Counted from the first letter of the stretch, positions 1 through 8,416 are shown. The stretch: 64,000 nucleotides of DNA from Corallococcus sp. EGB (GCF_019968905.1 NZ_CP079946.1:4960001-5024000), one strand, 5' to 3'. Notes: generated from the letters alone by a model not told the origin. Numbers and translations: made by a program.

Positions 1-111
1 GCGGTCCTTCGTCAGCTCCTCCTCGCTCTGCTTCCACTTGCCGAAGGGGCAGTACTCGCAGCCGTAGTTGCAGCCGGACAGCGGGCCCCGATAGAGCACG
101 GTGAGCTTCAT
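1..111 (-). CDS. STM4011-family radical SAM protein (N-terminal fragment)
   Basis: Only the first 37 codons are inside the window; the gene runs off the left edge. The start MKLTVLYRGPLSGCNYGCEY is typical of the STM4011 family. C14, C18 and C21 form the CX3CX2C motif that binds the radical SAM [4Fe-4S] cluster, followed by PFGK. The ATG overlaps the TGA of the upstream STM4012-like gene by 4 bases (ATGA), so the two should be translationally coupled. The substrate of this family is not known. Identification rests on the N-terminus and on gene order. Confidence 0.8.
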   Translation of the reverse strand, partial: MKLTVLYRGPLSGCNYGCEYCPFGKWKQSEEELTKDR

Positions 112-1421
112 CGCCAGGCGTACTCCGTCATGCGCGCGCGCACGGCCTCGGAGTCCAGCCACGGGCCAATCAGGTCCGAGCGCTCCACGCCCGCCGCCGT
201 GAGCTGGAACACGCCGTCCACGTCGCGCGCCAGCCCGTGCGCCTCCAGCTCCGCGAGCATCGGGAAGTCCGCCATCGCCTCCGTGCCGAAGCGCTGGCGG
301 TACACGCCCGCGTCCACGCCCTCGGCCAGCAGCGACAGCACCAGGTGCCGGTGGCGCTGCTCGGCCGCGTCCAGCACGAAGCCGTAGCGCACTTCACCGA
401 AGGACGCCGCGTCCCGTTCGATGTACGCCTGGATGATGCCGCGCACCTCGCGCGAGGCCACCGCGTACTCGGACGAGTAGTGCACGGCCCCCGTATACGA
501 GCGCGCCCCCACGCCCAGGCCCACCATGCCGTCCTCCTGGCAGCGGTACACCGCGCCTCGTGCGGCCGGCGCATGCGCCGCGCGGAACATCCGCATGGAC
601 ACCTGCGTGTAGCCCCGCGACAGGAGGAAGTCCCGGCCGGCCCGGTAGAGCGACAGCCGCAGGTCGTCCCACGCGCGCGATTTCTTCCCCAGGAAGGTGA
701 GGGGCCGCACGTAGAGAGGGTAGAGGTACAGCTCCTCCGGCGCGTACCGCAGCGCCGCCTCCAGCGAGTGGAGGAACGTCTCCACCGTCTGCCCCTCGAT
801 GCCGTAGATGAGGTCCAGGTTGAGCGTGGGAAAGCCCGCGCTCCGCAGCAGGTCCAGCGTGGCCGCCACCTGCGCCGTCTTCTGCGGCCGCTTCACCGCG
901 GCCACCTCCGACTCCAGGAAGCTCTGCACGCCCATGCTCACGCGGTCCACGCCCCGGGCCTTCAGCACCGCGACCTTGGCCGCGTCCACCGTCTCCGGAG
1001 ACACCTCCACGGACATGGGCACGTCGCGCGGGTCCACGCCCAGCTCCGCCGCCAGATCGAACACCGTCTCCAGCCCCGCGACCTCCAGCAAGGTGGGGGT
1101 ACCGCCGCCGATGGCGGCCCGCGCGAACGTGGCCGGGCCCAGCGCCTCCTTCACCCGGAGGGCCTCGCGCTTCAGCGCCCCCAGCCACGCCTGGACCACG
1201 TCCTCCTTCGGACCCGCGGCGGTGAAGAGGTTGCAGAACCCGCAGCGCATCTCGCAGAAGGGCACGTGCAGGTAGAGGAACAGCGCGTCCCGCCGCTCCT
1301 TCGCCCAGACATCCTCCAGCGGCAGCGCTGGGGTGAGCGGGCGGTAGGCCGTCTTGTGCGGGTAGCCGTAGAGGTACGCCACGTACGGCGTGCCTTCGAG
1401 CATCGACTCCAGGCGCGTCAT
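108..1421 (-). CDS. STM4012-family radical SAM protein (HemN-like)
   Basis: 437 residues. C56, C60 and C63 (PFCEMRCGFCN) are the CX3CX2C cluster ligands. The following GGGTPTLL, MGVQSF and NLDLIYGIEGQT stretches are typical of the HemN/coproporphyrinogen-dehydrogenase-like radical SAM group, and a HemN C-terminal region follows. The reading frame is open far upstream, but ATG at 1421 is chosen because it starts the family-like sequence and overlaps the preceding stop by 4 bases (ATGA). HemN likeness does not mean haem synthesis here: STM4012 proteins form a separate family that travels with STM4011 and STM4013. The reaction is unknown. Confidence 0.85.
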   Translation of the reverse strand: MTRLESMLEGTPYVAYLYGYPHKTAYRPLTPALPLEDVWAKERRDALFLYLHVPFCEMRCGFCNLFTAAGPKEDVVQAWLGALKREALRVKEALGPATFARAAIGGGTPTLLEVAGLETVFDLAAELGVDPRDVPMSVEVSPETVDAAKVAVLKARGVDRVSMGVQSFLESEVAAVKRPQKTAQVAATLDLLRSAGFPTLNLDLIYGIEGQTVETFLHSLEAALRYAPEELYLYPLYVRPLTFLGKKSRAWDDLRLSLYRAGRDFLLSRGYTQVSMRMFRAAHAPAARGAVYRCQEDGMVGLGVGARSYTGAVHYSSEYAVASREVRGIIQAYIERDAASFGEVRYGFVLDAAEQRHRHLVLSLLAEGVDAGVYRQRFGTEAMADFPMLAELEAHGLARDVDGVFQLTAAGVERSDLIGPWLDSEAVRARMTEYAWR

Positions 1422-2230
1422 GGCTCGGAGTCTACCGGCAGCACGAACTCGCCATAGGGCACCGTCCACACCACCGGGTGCCCCAGCCGGTGCCCCGAGT
1501 AGCCGTCCTCGCCATACGCCGTCCCGTGGTCCGAGCACACGATGCAGAACGCCGGGCCGCGCCGCCGCAGCGCCTGGAACAGGGGCGGCAGCTGGCGGTC
1601 CACGTAGGCCAGCGCCGCCGCGTGCGTCGCCTTCGAGTCCTCCGCCGCCCCGGGCACATGGTGCCGGTTGGGCTGGTGCAGCGCGGAGACGTTGATGAAG
1701 AGGAACACCCGCTGCTCCCGGGGCCGCGAGCCCAGGATCTTCACCGCGAGTGATACCTGATTTTCCGTGGATCGGGGGTCGGTGACGCCCAGCGAGGGGT
1801 CCCAGTGCGCCTCGGAGAAGAGGCCAGGGAGGACGCGGCCCAGGGGGTTCTTCTGGTTGAAGAACCCCGTCCCGCCAATGCACGCCGTGTGATAGCCGCG
1901 CCCGGCCAGGCCCGTGACGAGGTCCGGCGCGTCCAGCACGCAGGTGCCGGGGCCGGTCGTCTCGCTGCCTTCGAAGCGCAGGGCGAACGGGCGCGGGTGG
2001 CGGCCCGGGGTGACGGGGGTGGGGAGGAAGCCCGCGAAGAAGGCCTGGTGCGCGGCGTAGGTGAAGCTCGCCGGACTGTGCCGCTCCTCCCACCGGCCGC
2101 CGGGCAGCAACGCGGCCAGGGTGGGGGTGCGGCCTGCTTCCAGTTCCTCGCGCGCCACGTCGTAGCGGAGCGTGTCCAGCGTGAGGAGGACCAGGTCGTG
2201 CGTGCCGACCAGGGCGTTCAGGTCATGCAT
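1418..2230 (-). CDS. STM4013/SEN3800-family hydrolase (alkaline phosphatase/sulfatase fold)
   Basis: 270 residues and no signal peptide, so probably cytoplasmic. The N-terminal LVLLTLDTLRYDV is the first metal-binding segment of the alkaline phosphatase/sulfatase superfamily (D19, with T20 at the usual nucleophile position). Near the C-terminus SDHGTAYGEDGYSGHRLGHP supplies Asp/His metal ligands. It is the first gene of a three-gene overlapping unit on the minus strand with the STM4012- and STM4011-like genes, the order seen in the conserved STM4011-4015 cluster. A hydrolase paired with two radical SAM enzymes suggests a modification pathway, possibly on a small molecule or peptide, but that is inference. 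Confidence 0.82.
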   Translation of the reverse strand: MHDLNALVGTHDLVLLTLDTLRYDVAREELEAGRTPTLAALLPGGRWEERHSPASFTYAAHQAFFAGFLPTPVTPGRHPRPFALRFEGSETTGPGTCVLDAPDLVTGLAGRGYHTACIGGTGFFNQKNPLGRVLPGLFSEAHWDPSLGVTDPRSTENQVSLAVKILGSRPREQRVFLFINVSALHQPNRHHVPGAAEDSKATHAAALAYVDRQLPPLFQALRRRGPAFCIVCSDHGTAYGEDGYSGHRLGHPVVWTVPYGEFVLPVDSEP

Positions 2231-2251
2231 GCGGACCCGAGGGGCGGGGAG

Positions 2252-2275
2252 GGGACCTCATCGACAGGAGGTCCC
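2252..2275 (-). terminator. Hairpin between hypothetical gene and STM4013-like gene
   Basis: GGGACCTC (2252-2259) and GAGGTCCC (2268-2275) form a perfect 8-bp stem with an 8-base loop. It lies just after the stop of the 2299-3639 gene and before the STM4013-like start. There is no T-run on the minus strand, so it is either a weak or factor-assisted terminator or a leader structure of the STM4013 operon. Confidence 0.4.
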
Positions 2276-2298
2276 TTACCCCGTCCGGGACGGCGGGA

Positions 2299-3639
2299 CT
2301 ACGGGATCGGCGCGGTCTCGGCCGGCGTGGACTCGAGCGGGCGGCGCGCGGCGTTGGGGTGCTGCGTGTCCACCGTGGAGTTGTAGAGCGTCGTGGCGAA
2401 GGTCTGCTGCCCGTTCGTGGACAGGGTGCGGAAGGCGCGGTCCAGCGCCTGCTGGCCGCCCTGCAGGCCCGGGCCCAGGGTGCGCTCCACCAGCGCGCGC
2501 GCCTGCTGCTCGTTGAGGCGCACCGTGTACGGGGCGGTGTTGGACGCCGCCGCGTCGTCGCTGGAGAACGCGCCGCGCGCGAGGGCCGCCGCGGTCGGAT
2601 CCGTGAAGGTCAGCTCGTAGTTCGTCTCGGCGGGCTGGCCGGGACGCGTCGTGGTGGTCGCCACCACGGAGTCGTTGATGGCCGTGCGCGCCCGGCCGTT
2701 GCCGTCCGCGCCCACCTGCATCTCCGTCGTCTGCGTGCTGCCCGCCACGTTGCGGTCCGTCTGGCGCACGGTCTGGTTGCCCGCGCCGTCCGCCGTGAGC
2801 CGCGTCTGGCGCTCGGTGGTGGCCACCTGCTGGCCCAGCACGCGGCCCTCGCGGGTCTGATCCAGCGAGTCCGTGCGCTGCACGTTGCTCACCCCCGGGC
2901 CGTTCGCGCGGGGCAGCTGGCCGGTGCGCATGAACTCGGAGTAGGCCGCGCGGCCCTCGGGCGTGCGGATGTTGAAGTCCGCCGAGTCCGTGTGCCCCAG
3001 GCGCTGATCCTGCCGGCCCTCCAGGCCGCGGATGGTGGCGCCGTCCTGCTGGCGGCCCTGGCTCGTCACCGTGGCGCGCACCGTGTCCTCGGACGTGCGC
3101 TGCAACTCGTAGCGCTGCGTGTGGCTGAGGTCGTACGACGTGCTCAGTCCCAGCCGCTCGCCCAGCTTGCCCGGGCCCGCGCGCAGGCCCACGTTGAAGC
3201 CCGCCTGGGCCTGGACCTCCGTGCTGGCGCGCGTGCCCACCGGCCACGTCTCCGGGGAGGCGGGGTCGGGCATCTGACCGTTCCGGATGGCGTCCGTGGC
3301 GGCCCCGCGCGGCACCTCCACGCGAAGGCTGCCCTGCACCCCGAAGGAACCGCCCGCGCTCACCGGCCCCAGCCGCGTGGGCACGCCGCCCCGGGGCGTC
3401 GAGCCGCGGTTGCCCACCTGGCCCCGGGCCTCCAGGACGAAGTTGTCGCCCTCCATCCGAACGCGGGCGCGGCCCTCGGGGCGCAGCATGAAGGAGTCCC
3501 GGTTGCGCTCCGTCGCGGCCTGCGCTGCCGGGGACTCGGCGGGCGCCTGCGTCTGCGGCGCGCTCGCCGGGCGCGGGGTCGGGACCGTCGACTGCGTCGG
3601 CTGGAACGAAGTGGGACGGTTCGAATTGATGGAAGTCAT
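2299..3639 (-). CDS. Hypothetical protein, 446 aa
   Basis: Not recognised. Starting at ATG 3639 the protein begins MTSINSNRPTSFQPTQST, followed by a low-complexity Pro/Ala/Gln stretch to about residue 50. A long polar region follows, rich in Thr, Gln, Arg and Asn (alternating short segments such as QTRLTADGAGNQTVRQTDRN that look like beta-strand repeats), then a C-terminal region with helices around LNEQQARALVERTLGPGL. No signal peptide, membrane segment or catalytic motif is seen. A GTG at 3726 would add 29 residues in the same frame; neither start has a clear ribosome site. The composition resembles a structural or secreted-without-signal protein. The function is unknown. Confidence 0.7.
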   Translation of the reverse strand: MTSINSNRPTSFQPTQSTVPTPRPASAPQTQAPAESPAAQAATERNRDSFMLRPEGRARVRMEGDNFVLEARGQVGNRGSTPRGGVPTRLGPVSAGGSFGVQGSLRVEVPRGAATDAIRNGQMPDPASPETWPVGTRASTEVQAQAGFNVGLRAGPGKLGERLGLSTSYDLSHTQRYELQRTSEDTVRATVTSQGRQQDGATIRGLEGRQDQRLGHTDSADFNIRTPEGRAAYSEFMRTGQLPRANGPGVSNVQRTDSLDQTREGRVLGQQVATTERQTRLTADGAGNQTVRQTDRNVAGSTQTTEMQVGADGNGRARTAINDSVVATTTTRPGQPAETNYELTFTDPTAAALARGAFSSDDAAASNTAPYTVRLNEQQARALVERTLGPGLQGGQQALDRAFRTLSTNGQQTFATTLYNSTVDTQHPNAARRPLESTPAETAPIP

Positions 3640-3720
3640 GTGTATTGAGTTTATCGCGCTACCCGACGGAATGTTTCCACTCGGGGTGTAGGATTCGCGC
3701 TCTGAAAACGCAGGATCTCC

Positions 3721-3750
3721 ACCCACTCAAACCCACTCAAACCCACCCAA
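3721..3750. repeat. Three tandem 10-mers
   Basis: ACCCACTCAA occurs twice (3721-3730 and 3731-3740), followed by one variant ACCCACCCAA (3741-3750). The array sits between two divergent genes, upstream of the hypothetical protein on the minus strand, where it reads TTTGAGTGGG-like. It overlaps the alternative GTG start at 3726, which argues slightly against that start. Confidence 0.75.
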
Positions 3751-3805
3751 GGAGGACGCTCCCGCCGCAAAAATGCATGCCCTGTTGTAACTCAGTGGCA
3801 AGGAC

Positions 3806-3834
3806 TTGAAATACTAGCTTAATACGTATTACTT
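3806..3834 (+). promoter_or_regulatory. Candidate promoter with 12-bp palindrome, upstream of S8 protease
   Basis: An unusually AT-rich island for this DNA. TTGAAA (3806-3811) can serve as a -35 box, with a weak -10 (TTACTT or ATTACT) 16-17 bases further on. Between them lies the perfect palindrome TAATACGTATTA (3820-3831), well placed to be an operator overlapping the promoter. The protease ATG follows at 3865. The assignment is by pattern only. Confidence 0.4.
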
Positions 3835-3864
3835 GTTTTTCTCACTTTGAAGGGAGTGCACGAT

Positions 3865-6165
3865 ATGCAGAACATGCGGAAGCGGTTCTCGTCGTCTCGT
3901 GGTGGCTGGCGGCCTGTGACGGCGCTGGTGCTGGGCTGCACCCTGGCGGTTCCTGCTGGAGCGCTCGCGGCGGAGCGCCCCCCTTCAGTGGCCACCCGGG
4001 CCCAGGCGGCGCCGGGCGCGGCGGTGGCGACGGCGCTTCAGTCCGGGGGCGCCACCCTGGCGACGGCGTCGGGCCTGGTGTTCCACCAGACGGCGCGGCC
4101 GGTCAGCGCCCTGCGCACGCTGGACGTGGAGCGGGGCACCGGCATGCAGCTGCACGTCTGGCGGGAGCGGCAGGCGGACGGCACGGAGCGGTCCTACTCC
4201 GCATACACGCGTGGCGGCACGGCGCTCCTGGGCCGCGTGCAGCAGGAGGAGTACCTGATCCGGCTGGCGGAGGCGTCGTTCGATCCGCTGGCGCGCACCG
4301 CGCCGCTGCTGGGCAACGCGCTGGTGGCGGACAAGGACAACACCCTGTCACTGGTGCAGTTCCACGCCACGCCGCTGCCGGAGTACCGGGAGACCATCGA
4401 GAACGCGGGCGGCAAGGTGCTGCGCTTCCTGTCGGACCACACGTACCTGGTGGAGATGCCGTCGGAGGTCCGCGCGCGCGTGGCCCAGCTCCCGGCGGTG
4501 CGCTGGGTGGGGGACTACCACCCGGAGTGGCGCCTGGAGCCGGTGCTCCGGGACGCGCTGCTCGGGCGGGCGGCGGCGCTGGAGCCCCAGCGCTACTCCA
4601 TCATGCTGGGTGAGCCCGGCGCGGCCCGGCAGGCCCGCGTGACGGCGCTGGTGCAGCGGCTGGGCGGCAAGGTGGACCTGGTGGAGCCGGCGGGCCTGCG
4701 CGTGGAGGCGACGCTCAACCAGGCGCAGCTGGCGCAGCTGGTGCGCGCCAACGAGGTGCAGTTCATCGACCGCTGGGGTGGACCCGGCGAGGTGGACATG
4801 GACATCGTGCGGGAGACGGGCGGCGCCAACTACATCGAGGGGCTCAAGGGCTGGAACGGGCAGGGCGTGCGCGGCGAGGTCTTCGACACCGAGCTGCGCA
4901 CCACGCACCGCGAGTGGCCCACCGCGCCCATCATCCACAGCACCGGCACGTCGTCCGGTTCGCTGCACGGGACGAGCTGCTACAGCCACAACTTCGCCAA
5001 GGGCGTGGATCCGCTGGCCCGGGGCCTCTTGCCGGGCGGGCAGGGCATCTTCTTCCTCTACTCGGAGTCCACGCAGTTCGGCGGCACGAAGTCCCGCCTC
5101 GCGATGAACCAGGAGCTGCTCGACCCGAGCGGTCCGTACCGCGCGGTGTTCCAGACCTCCAGCGTGGGCAGCACCTTGACGACGGCGTACACGACCCTCT
5201 CCGCGGAGGTGGACGACTACCTCTTCAAGGCGCCCCTGCTGAGCACGCAGTCACAGAGCAACAGCGGCACGCGCAACTCCCGGCCGCAGGCGTGGGCGAA
5301 GAACATCGTCTCCGTGGGCGGCATCCGGCACTACAACACGCAGACGCGCACGGATGACCGCTGGGCCACGGGCGCGAGCATCGGGCCGGCGGCGGACGGC
5401 CGCATCAAGCCGGACCTGGCGTTCTATTACGACAGCATCCGGGGCGCGACGGGCTCGTCCGACTCGGCGTACACGGAGTTCAGCGGCACCAGCTCCGCCA
5501 CGCCGCAGACGTCGGGCCACTTCGGCCTGCTGCACCAGATGTGGCACGAGGGCGTGTGGGCCGGCCACGGCAAGAAGGCGGACGTCTTCACCAGCCGTCC
5601 GCAGATGGCCACGGCGAAGGCGCTGATGATCAACGGCGCGGCCAGGTACAACTGGCTGGCGGGCGGCGCCAACGCGGACATCGACCGCAACAAGCAGGGC
5701 TGGGGCACGTCCGACCTGAAGCGCCTGTACGACCGCGCGCCGAAGACGTTCGTCGTGGACGAGACGGACCTGCTCACGCCGCTCTCCTCCAAGACGTACA
5801 CGTTCACGGTGGCGAGCGGCGAGCCGGAGCTCAACGTGACGATGGTCTACACGGATCCGATGGGCACGGTGGGCGCGGCCCAGGCGCGCATCAACGACCT
5901 GTCGCTGCGCGTGACGGCGCCGGACGGCACGGTGTATTGGGGCAATAACGGCCTGACTGCGGGCAACGTGTCCACGTCCGGAGGCGTGTCCAACAAGGTG
6001 GACACCGTGGAGAACGTCTTCCTCGCGAACCCGGCCGCGGGCCCCTGGAAGGTGGAGGTCCTGGCGGATGAGATCGTCCAGGACGCCCACACGGAGACCC
6101 CGGCGGTGGACGCCGACTACGCCCTGGTGGTGAGCGGCGTGCAGGTCACGGCGAATCAGCCGTAG
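3865..6165 (+). CDS. Secreted S8-family (subtilisin-like) serine protease
   Basis: 766 residues. ATG 3865 is preceded by AAGGGAG (3850-3856) with an 8-base spacer; an in-frame TTG at 3847 is less likely. Residues 1-35 form a long signal peptide ending around AGALAAE. Catalytic triad by motif: D341 (GEVFDTEL), H368 (LHGTSC) and S543 (FSGTSSATP). Two similar segments precede the catalytic domain, about residues 159-226 and 242-310. Each has the pattern GGKV then L-x-VE and looks like an I9-type propeptide subdomain. After the catalytic domain a beta-rich region (about 640-760, VTMVYTDP, LSLRVTAPDGTVYWGNN, GPWKVEV) resembles a P/proprotein-convertase domain. Predicted to digest proteins outside the cell, fitting a predatory bacterium. 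Transcribed alone, with a strong hairpin after the stop. Confidence 0.85.
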   Translation: MQNMRKRFSSSRGGWRPVTALVLGCTLAVPAGALAAERPPSVATRAQAAPGAAVATALQSGGATLATASGLVFHQTARPVSALRTLDVERGTGMQLHVWRERQADGTERSYSAYTRGGTALLGRVQQEEYLIRLAEASFDPLARTAPLLGNALVADKDNTLSLVQFHATPLPEYRETIENAGGKVLRFLSDHTYLVEMPSEVRARVAQLPAVRWVGDYHPEWRLEPVLRDALLGRAAALEPQRYSIMLGEPGAARQARVTALVQRLGGKVDLVEPAGLRVEATLNQAQLAQLVRANEVQFIDRWGGPGEVDMDIVRETGGANYIEGLKGWNGQGVRGEVFDTELRTTHREWPTAPIIHSTGTSSGSLHGTSCYSHNFAKGVDPLARGLLPGGQGIFFLYSESTQFGGTKSRLAMNQELLDPSGPYRAVFQTSSVGSTLTTAYTTLSAEVDDYLFKAPLLSTQSQSNSGTRNSRPQAWAKNIVSVGGIRHYNTQTRTDDRWATGASIGPAADGRIKPDLAFYYDSIRGATGSSDSAYTEFSGTSSATPQTSGHFGLLHQMWHEGVWAGHGKKADVFTSRPQMATAKALMINGAARYNWLAGGANADIDRNKQGWGTSDLKRLYDRAPKTFVVDETDLLTPLSSKTYTFTVASGEPELNVTMVYTDPMGTVGAAQARINDLSLRVTAPDGTVYWGNNGLTAGNVSTSGGVSNKVDTVENVFLANPAAGPWKVEVLADEIVQDAHTETPAVDADYALVVSGVQVTANQP

Positions 6166-6183
6166 CCGAGCACGGATGTTCGA

Positions 6184-6214
6184 GCGCGGGCTCCGGTGTG
6201 TCCGGGGCCCGCGC
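6184..6214. terminator. Bidirectional terminator hairpin
   Basis: GCGCGGGCTCCGG (6184-6196) pairs with CCGGGGCCCGCGC (6202-6214) over 13 bp, with one G-U pair and a 5-base loop. It lies between the convergent protease and lipoprotein genes. No long T-run follows in either direction, but the stem is very stable. Confidence 0.65.
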
Positions 6215-6224
6215 GGTTGCCGGG

Positions 6225-7685
6225 TCAGTGCTCGGGCTTGTCGGAGTCCTGCTGGGCCACGGGCGGCGCGGTGCGGTGGATGACCGGCGGGGAGGCGCTG
6301 AGCGTCCCCACCCAGAGCCGCCCGTGGAAGCCCTTGTCGCTGGGCCCGTCGAACAGCGCCACCTTGCGCGGCGTGCCCGGCTCCTGACGCAGCTCCGGGG
6401 TCGGGCTGAGCGCGAAGACGTTGCAGTCCACCTGCTCCCAGACGTTGAAGCGGCAGGAGAACTGCGAACCTCGCGCGAAGCCCACCTCCAGCGCCTTCAC
6501 CGGCGAGGAGGGCAGGGCCTTCGTCAGCCGTGCGCCCAGGGGCTCGAAGTCCTTGTTCCAGCTCACCGGCTTCGTGCGCACGTGCACGTCGCCCGCGAGC
6601 GCCAGCAGCCACGTGTCCGGGTTCGCCTGGCGGTACGCGATGAGGTTCTTCGCCATCTCGGCTTCGCGCGCGTTGCCGGAGGCACTGTTCGAGTCGAACG
6701 CGAGCACCGCCACCGCGTTGCCCTGCGCGCGCAACCGGCGGGCCTGTTCGATGAGACGCAGCAGGGCGCCGCTGCTGCGGCCGTCCTGGTACACGCGGCG
6801 CCAGAAGGAGCTCACCACCAGCAGCCGCTCCAGGTCCGGGCCGTGGCCCTCGCTGGCCAGATAGTCGTCCAGCGCGCCCTGGTCCTCGGACGGCATGGAC
6901 AGCGCCAGCGCCACCGGCAGCTTCTTCTCCACCGCGTCGCACAGCATCCGCGTGGCCACCTCCGGCAGCTCACGGGTGCCCAGCGGATCACCCACCAGGA
7001 CTGTATGTCCGGCGGTCATGAGCGGCTCCACGCCCTGCAACGGCTCGCCGCACTGCACGGGTGGCGTCTGGGGCGCGTCGTCTTCCCAGCCCTCCACCTT
7101 GACGGCGCGCACGGGCGCAGACGTCTTGCCGCCCACCAGCTCCAGCGACGGCACCATCTCCAGCCTCGCCAGCAGCTTGCGCTCCACGGGCAGGTCGCGC
7201 GTGCCGCGCACCATCTTGAAGCCCTCCATGTCCGGCACGCCGTCGAACGTGAAGCGCTCGAACGTCTTCCGGGCGAGGTACTTCTCCTCGTCCTGGATGC
7301 GCTCGTTGAGCCACTTGGGCTTCACCTCGATGTTCGTGTCCTGCTCGCGGTAGCGCAGCCGGAAGACGCGGATGACGGACTGGCGGGGGCCCAACGCCGC
7401 GCCCTTCACGAAGTAGCGCTCGAAGGTGCGGTTGCCGGGGAGGTTCAGCCCAGGCTCGTGCGCGGAGGTGTAGAGCTCGTGCTGCTCCGCGCGCTCGAAG
7501 ACGTCGTAGCGCTGCTCCTCGAAGACGCGCCGCATGGTGAAGAGGGCCTCGTCCAGCGGCACGAGGTACACCGTCTCCTCGGTGGGCACCTCTTCGTCCC
7601 CCGGGCCCTCGTCATGGAGGTCCTTCGTCAGGCTCGTGCAGCCGCCGACGCACAACGACAGTCCCAGCAACCAGTGCAACCGCAT
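6225..7685 (-). CDS. Lipoprotein with C-terminal ChaN/EreA/Tiki-like region
   Basis: 486 residues. The N-terminus MRLHWLLGLSLCVGGC is a lipoprotein signal, with C16 as the lipidated residue. Residues about 20-220 are an unassigned domain. From about 225 the protein has the pattern of the erythromycin-esterase/ChaN/Tiki superfamily: GHTVLVGDPLGTRELPEVAT, then VALALSMPSEDQGALDDYL, then WLLALAGDVHVRTKP. That superfamily includes hydrolases and haem-binding proteins, so the activity cannot be fixed from sequence alone. GGAGG about 7 bases upstream supports ATG 7685. A TAGACT box on the minus strand (7776-7781) is a possible -10 element. Confidence 0.72.
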   Translation of the reverse strand: MRLHWLLGLSLCVGGCTSLTKDLHDEGPGDEEVPTEETVYLVPLDEALFTMRRVFEEQRYDVFERAEQHELYTSAHEPGLNLPGNRTFERYFVKGAALGPRQSVIRVFRLRYREQDTNIEVKPKWLNERIQDEEKYLARKTFERFTFDGVPDMEGFKMVRGTRDLPVERKLLARLEMVPSLELVGGKTSAPVRAVKVEGWEDDAPQTPPVQCGEPLQGVEPLMTAGHTVLVGDPLGTRELPEVATRMLCDAVEKKLPVALALSMPSEDQGALDDYLASEGHGPDLERLLVVSSFWRRVYQDGRSSGALLRLIEQARRLRAQGNAVAVLAFDSNSASGNAREAEMAKNLIAYRQANPDTWLLALAGDVHVRTKPVSWNKDFEPLGARLTKALPSSPVKALEVGFARGSQFSCRFNVWEQVDCNVFALSPTPELRQEPGTPRKVALFDGPSDKGFHGRLWVGTLSASPPVIHRTAPPVAQQDSDKPEH

Positions 7686-7808
7686 GGCGTGTCCTCCGGC
7701 CCACCCGACGTGTCCCGATGTTGCTCGCGACAGGGGGACGACGTCCCGGCTCCCACGGCCAGGACGTCAGGAATCAGTCTACCGGGAAACGCGTGGCAAA
7801 CGCGCCTG

Positions 7809-8303
7809 TCAGGCAGGACGGGTGGGAGCGGCCCCCTGACCCGTGAGCGACCGGACGACGTCCAGCGCGTGCTCGGCGTGCTTCTTCACCTGGATCTGCG
7901 ACTCGAACGCGTAGCGGATGGTGCCGTCCTTGTCCGTGACGAACGTCACCCGCCCGGGCAACAACCCCAGGAAGTTGGTGGGCACGCCAAAGGCCTTGCG
8001 CGCCGCGCCATCCGGGTCGCTGAGGAGACGGAAGGGGAGCCGGTACTTGGCGACGAACTTCTCATGGGACTCGGCGGAGTCGCTGCTGATGCCCACCACG
8101 TCCGCGCCCGCGTCCGTGAAGTCCTGGTACTGATCGCGCAGGCTGCAGGCCTGGACCGTACATCCCGGGGAGTCGTCCCGCGGGTAGAAGTAGATGACCA
8201 GCGCCTTGTCGCCCAACAGGTCACGCAGGCGCACCGGCACGCCGCCAGGCCCCTGCAGGGTGACATCCGGAACCGCGTCCCCTTCTTTCAGCATCTTGGC
8301 CAT
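7809..8303 (-). CDS. bcp: BCP/PrxQ-type peroxiredoxin
   Basis: 164 residues, normal for the family. Peroxidatic C48 and resolving C53 lie in SPGCTVQACS, the BCP pattern with the two cysteines five residues apart. FYPRDDSPGC, GISSDS and LLSDPDG are family-typical. It reduces hydroperoxides with thioredoxin as electron donor in the cytoplasm. The open frame continues upstream to 8534, but ATG 8303 is the only start that fits the family, and it has GAGG/AGGGA upstream. Divergent from the sigma-54 activator gene; the 113-base gap must hold both promoters. Confidence 0.9.
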   Translation of the reverse strand: MAKMLKEGDAVPDVTLQGPGGVPVRLRDLLGDKALVIYFYPRDDSPGCTVQACSLRDQYQDFTDAGADVVGISSDSAESHEKFVAKYRLPFRLLSDPDGAARKAFGVPTNFLGLLPGRVTFVTDKDGTIRYAFESQIQVKKHAEHALDVVRSLTGQGAAPTRPA

Positions 8304-8416
8304 GAAAGTCCCTCGCCTCCGGGGTGGGAGCATGGACCGCGCGTGGCCTGACCCGCAAATCAATGAGTGCTCCCGGTGTTGCCCGGAATTCAACGGTCCG
8401 TGCATTCTCTGAGGGA

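Noticed and set aside
1422-2093. Upstream extension of the STM4012-like frame
   Set aside because: It overlaps the STM4013-like gene in another frame, is low-complexity Arg/Ala/Gly/Pro, and the family sequence starts at 1421 with an ATGA overlap.
8363-8385. Possible sigma-54 (-24/-12) promoter before the activator gene
   Set aside because: A TTGC is present, but the -24 half matches TGGCAC at only about three of six positions.
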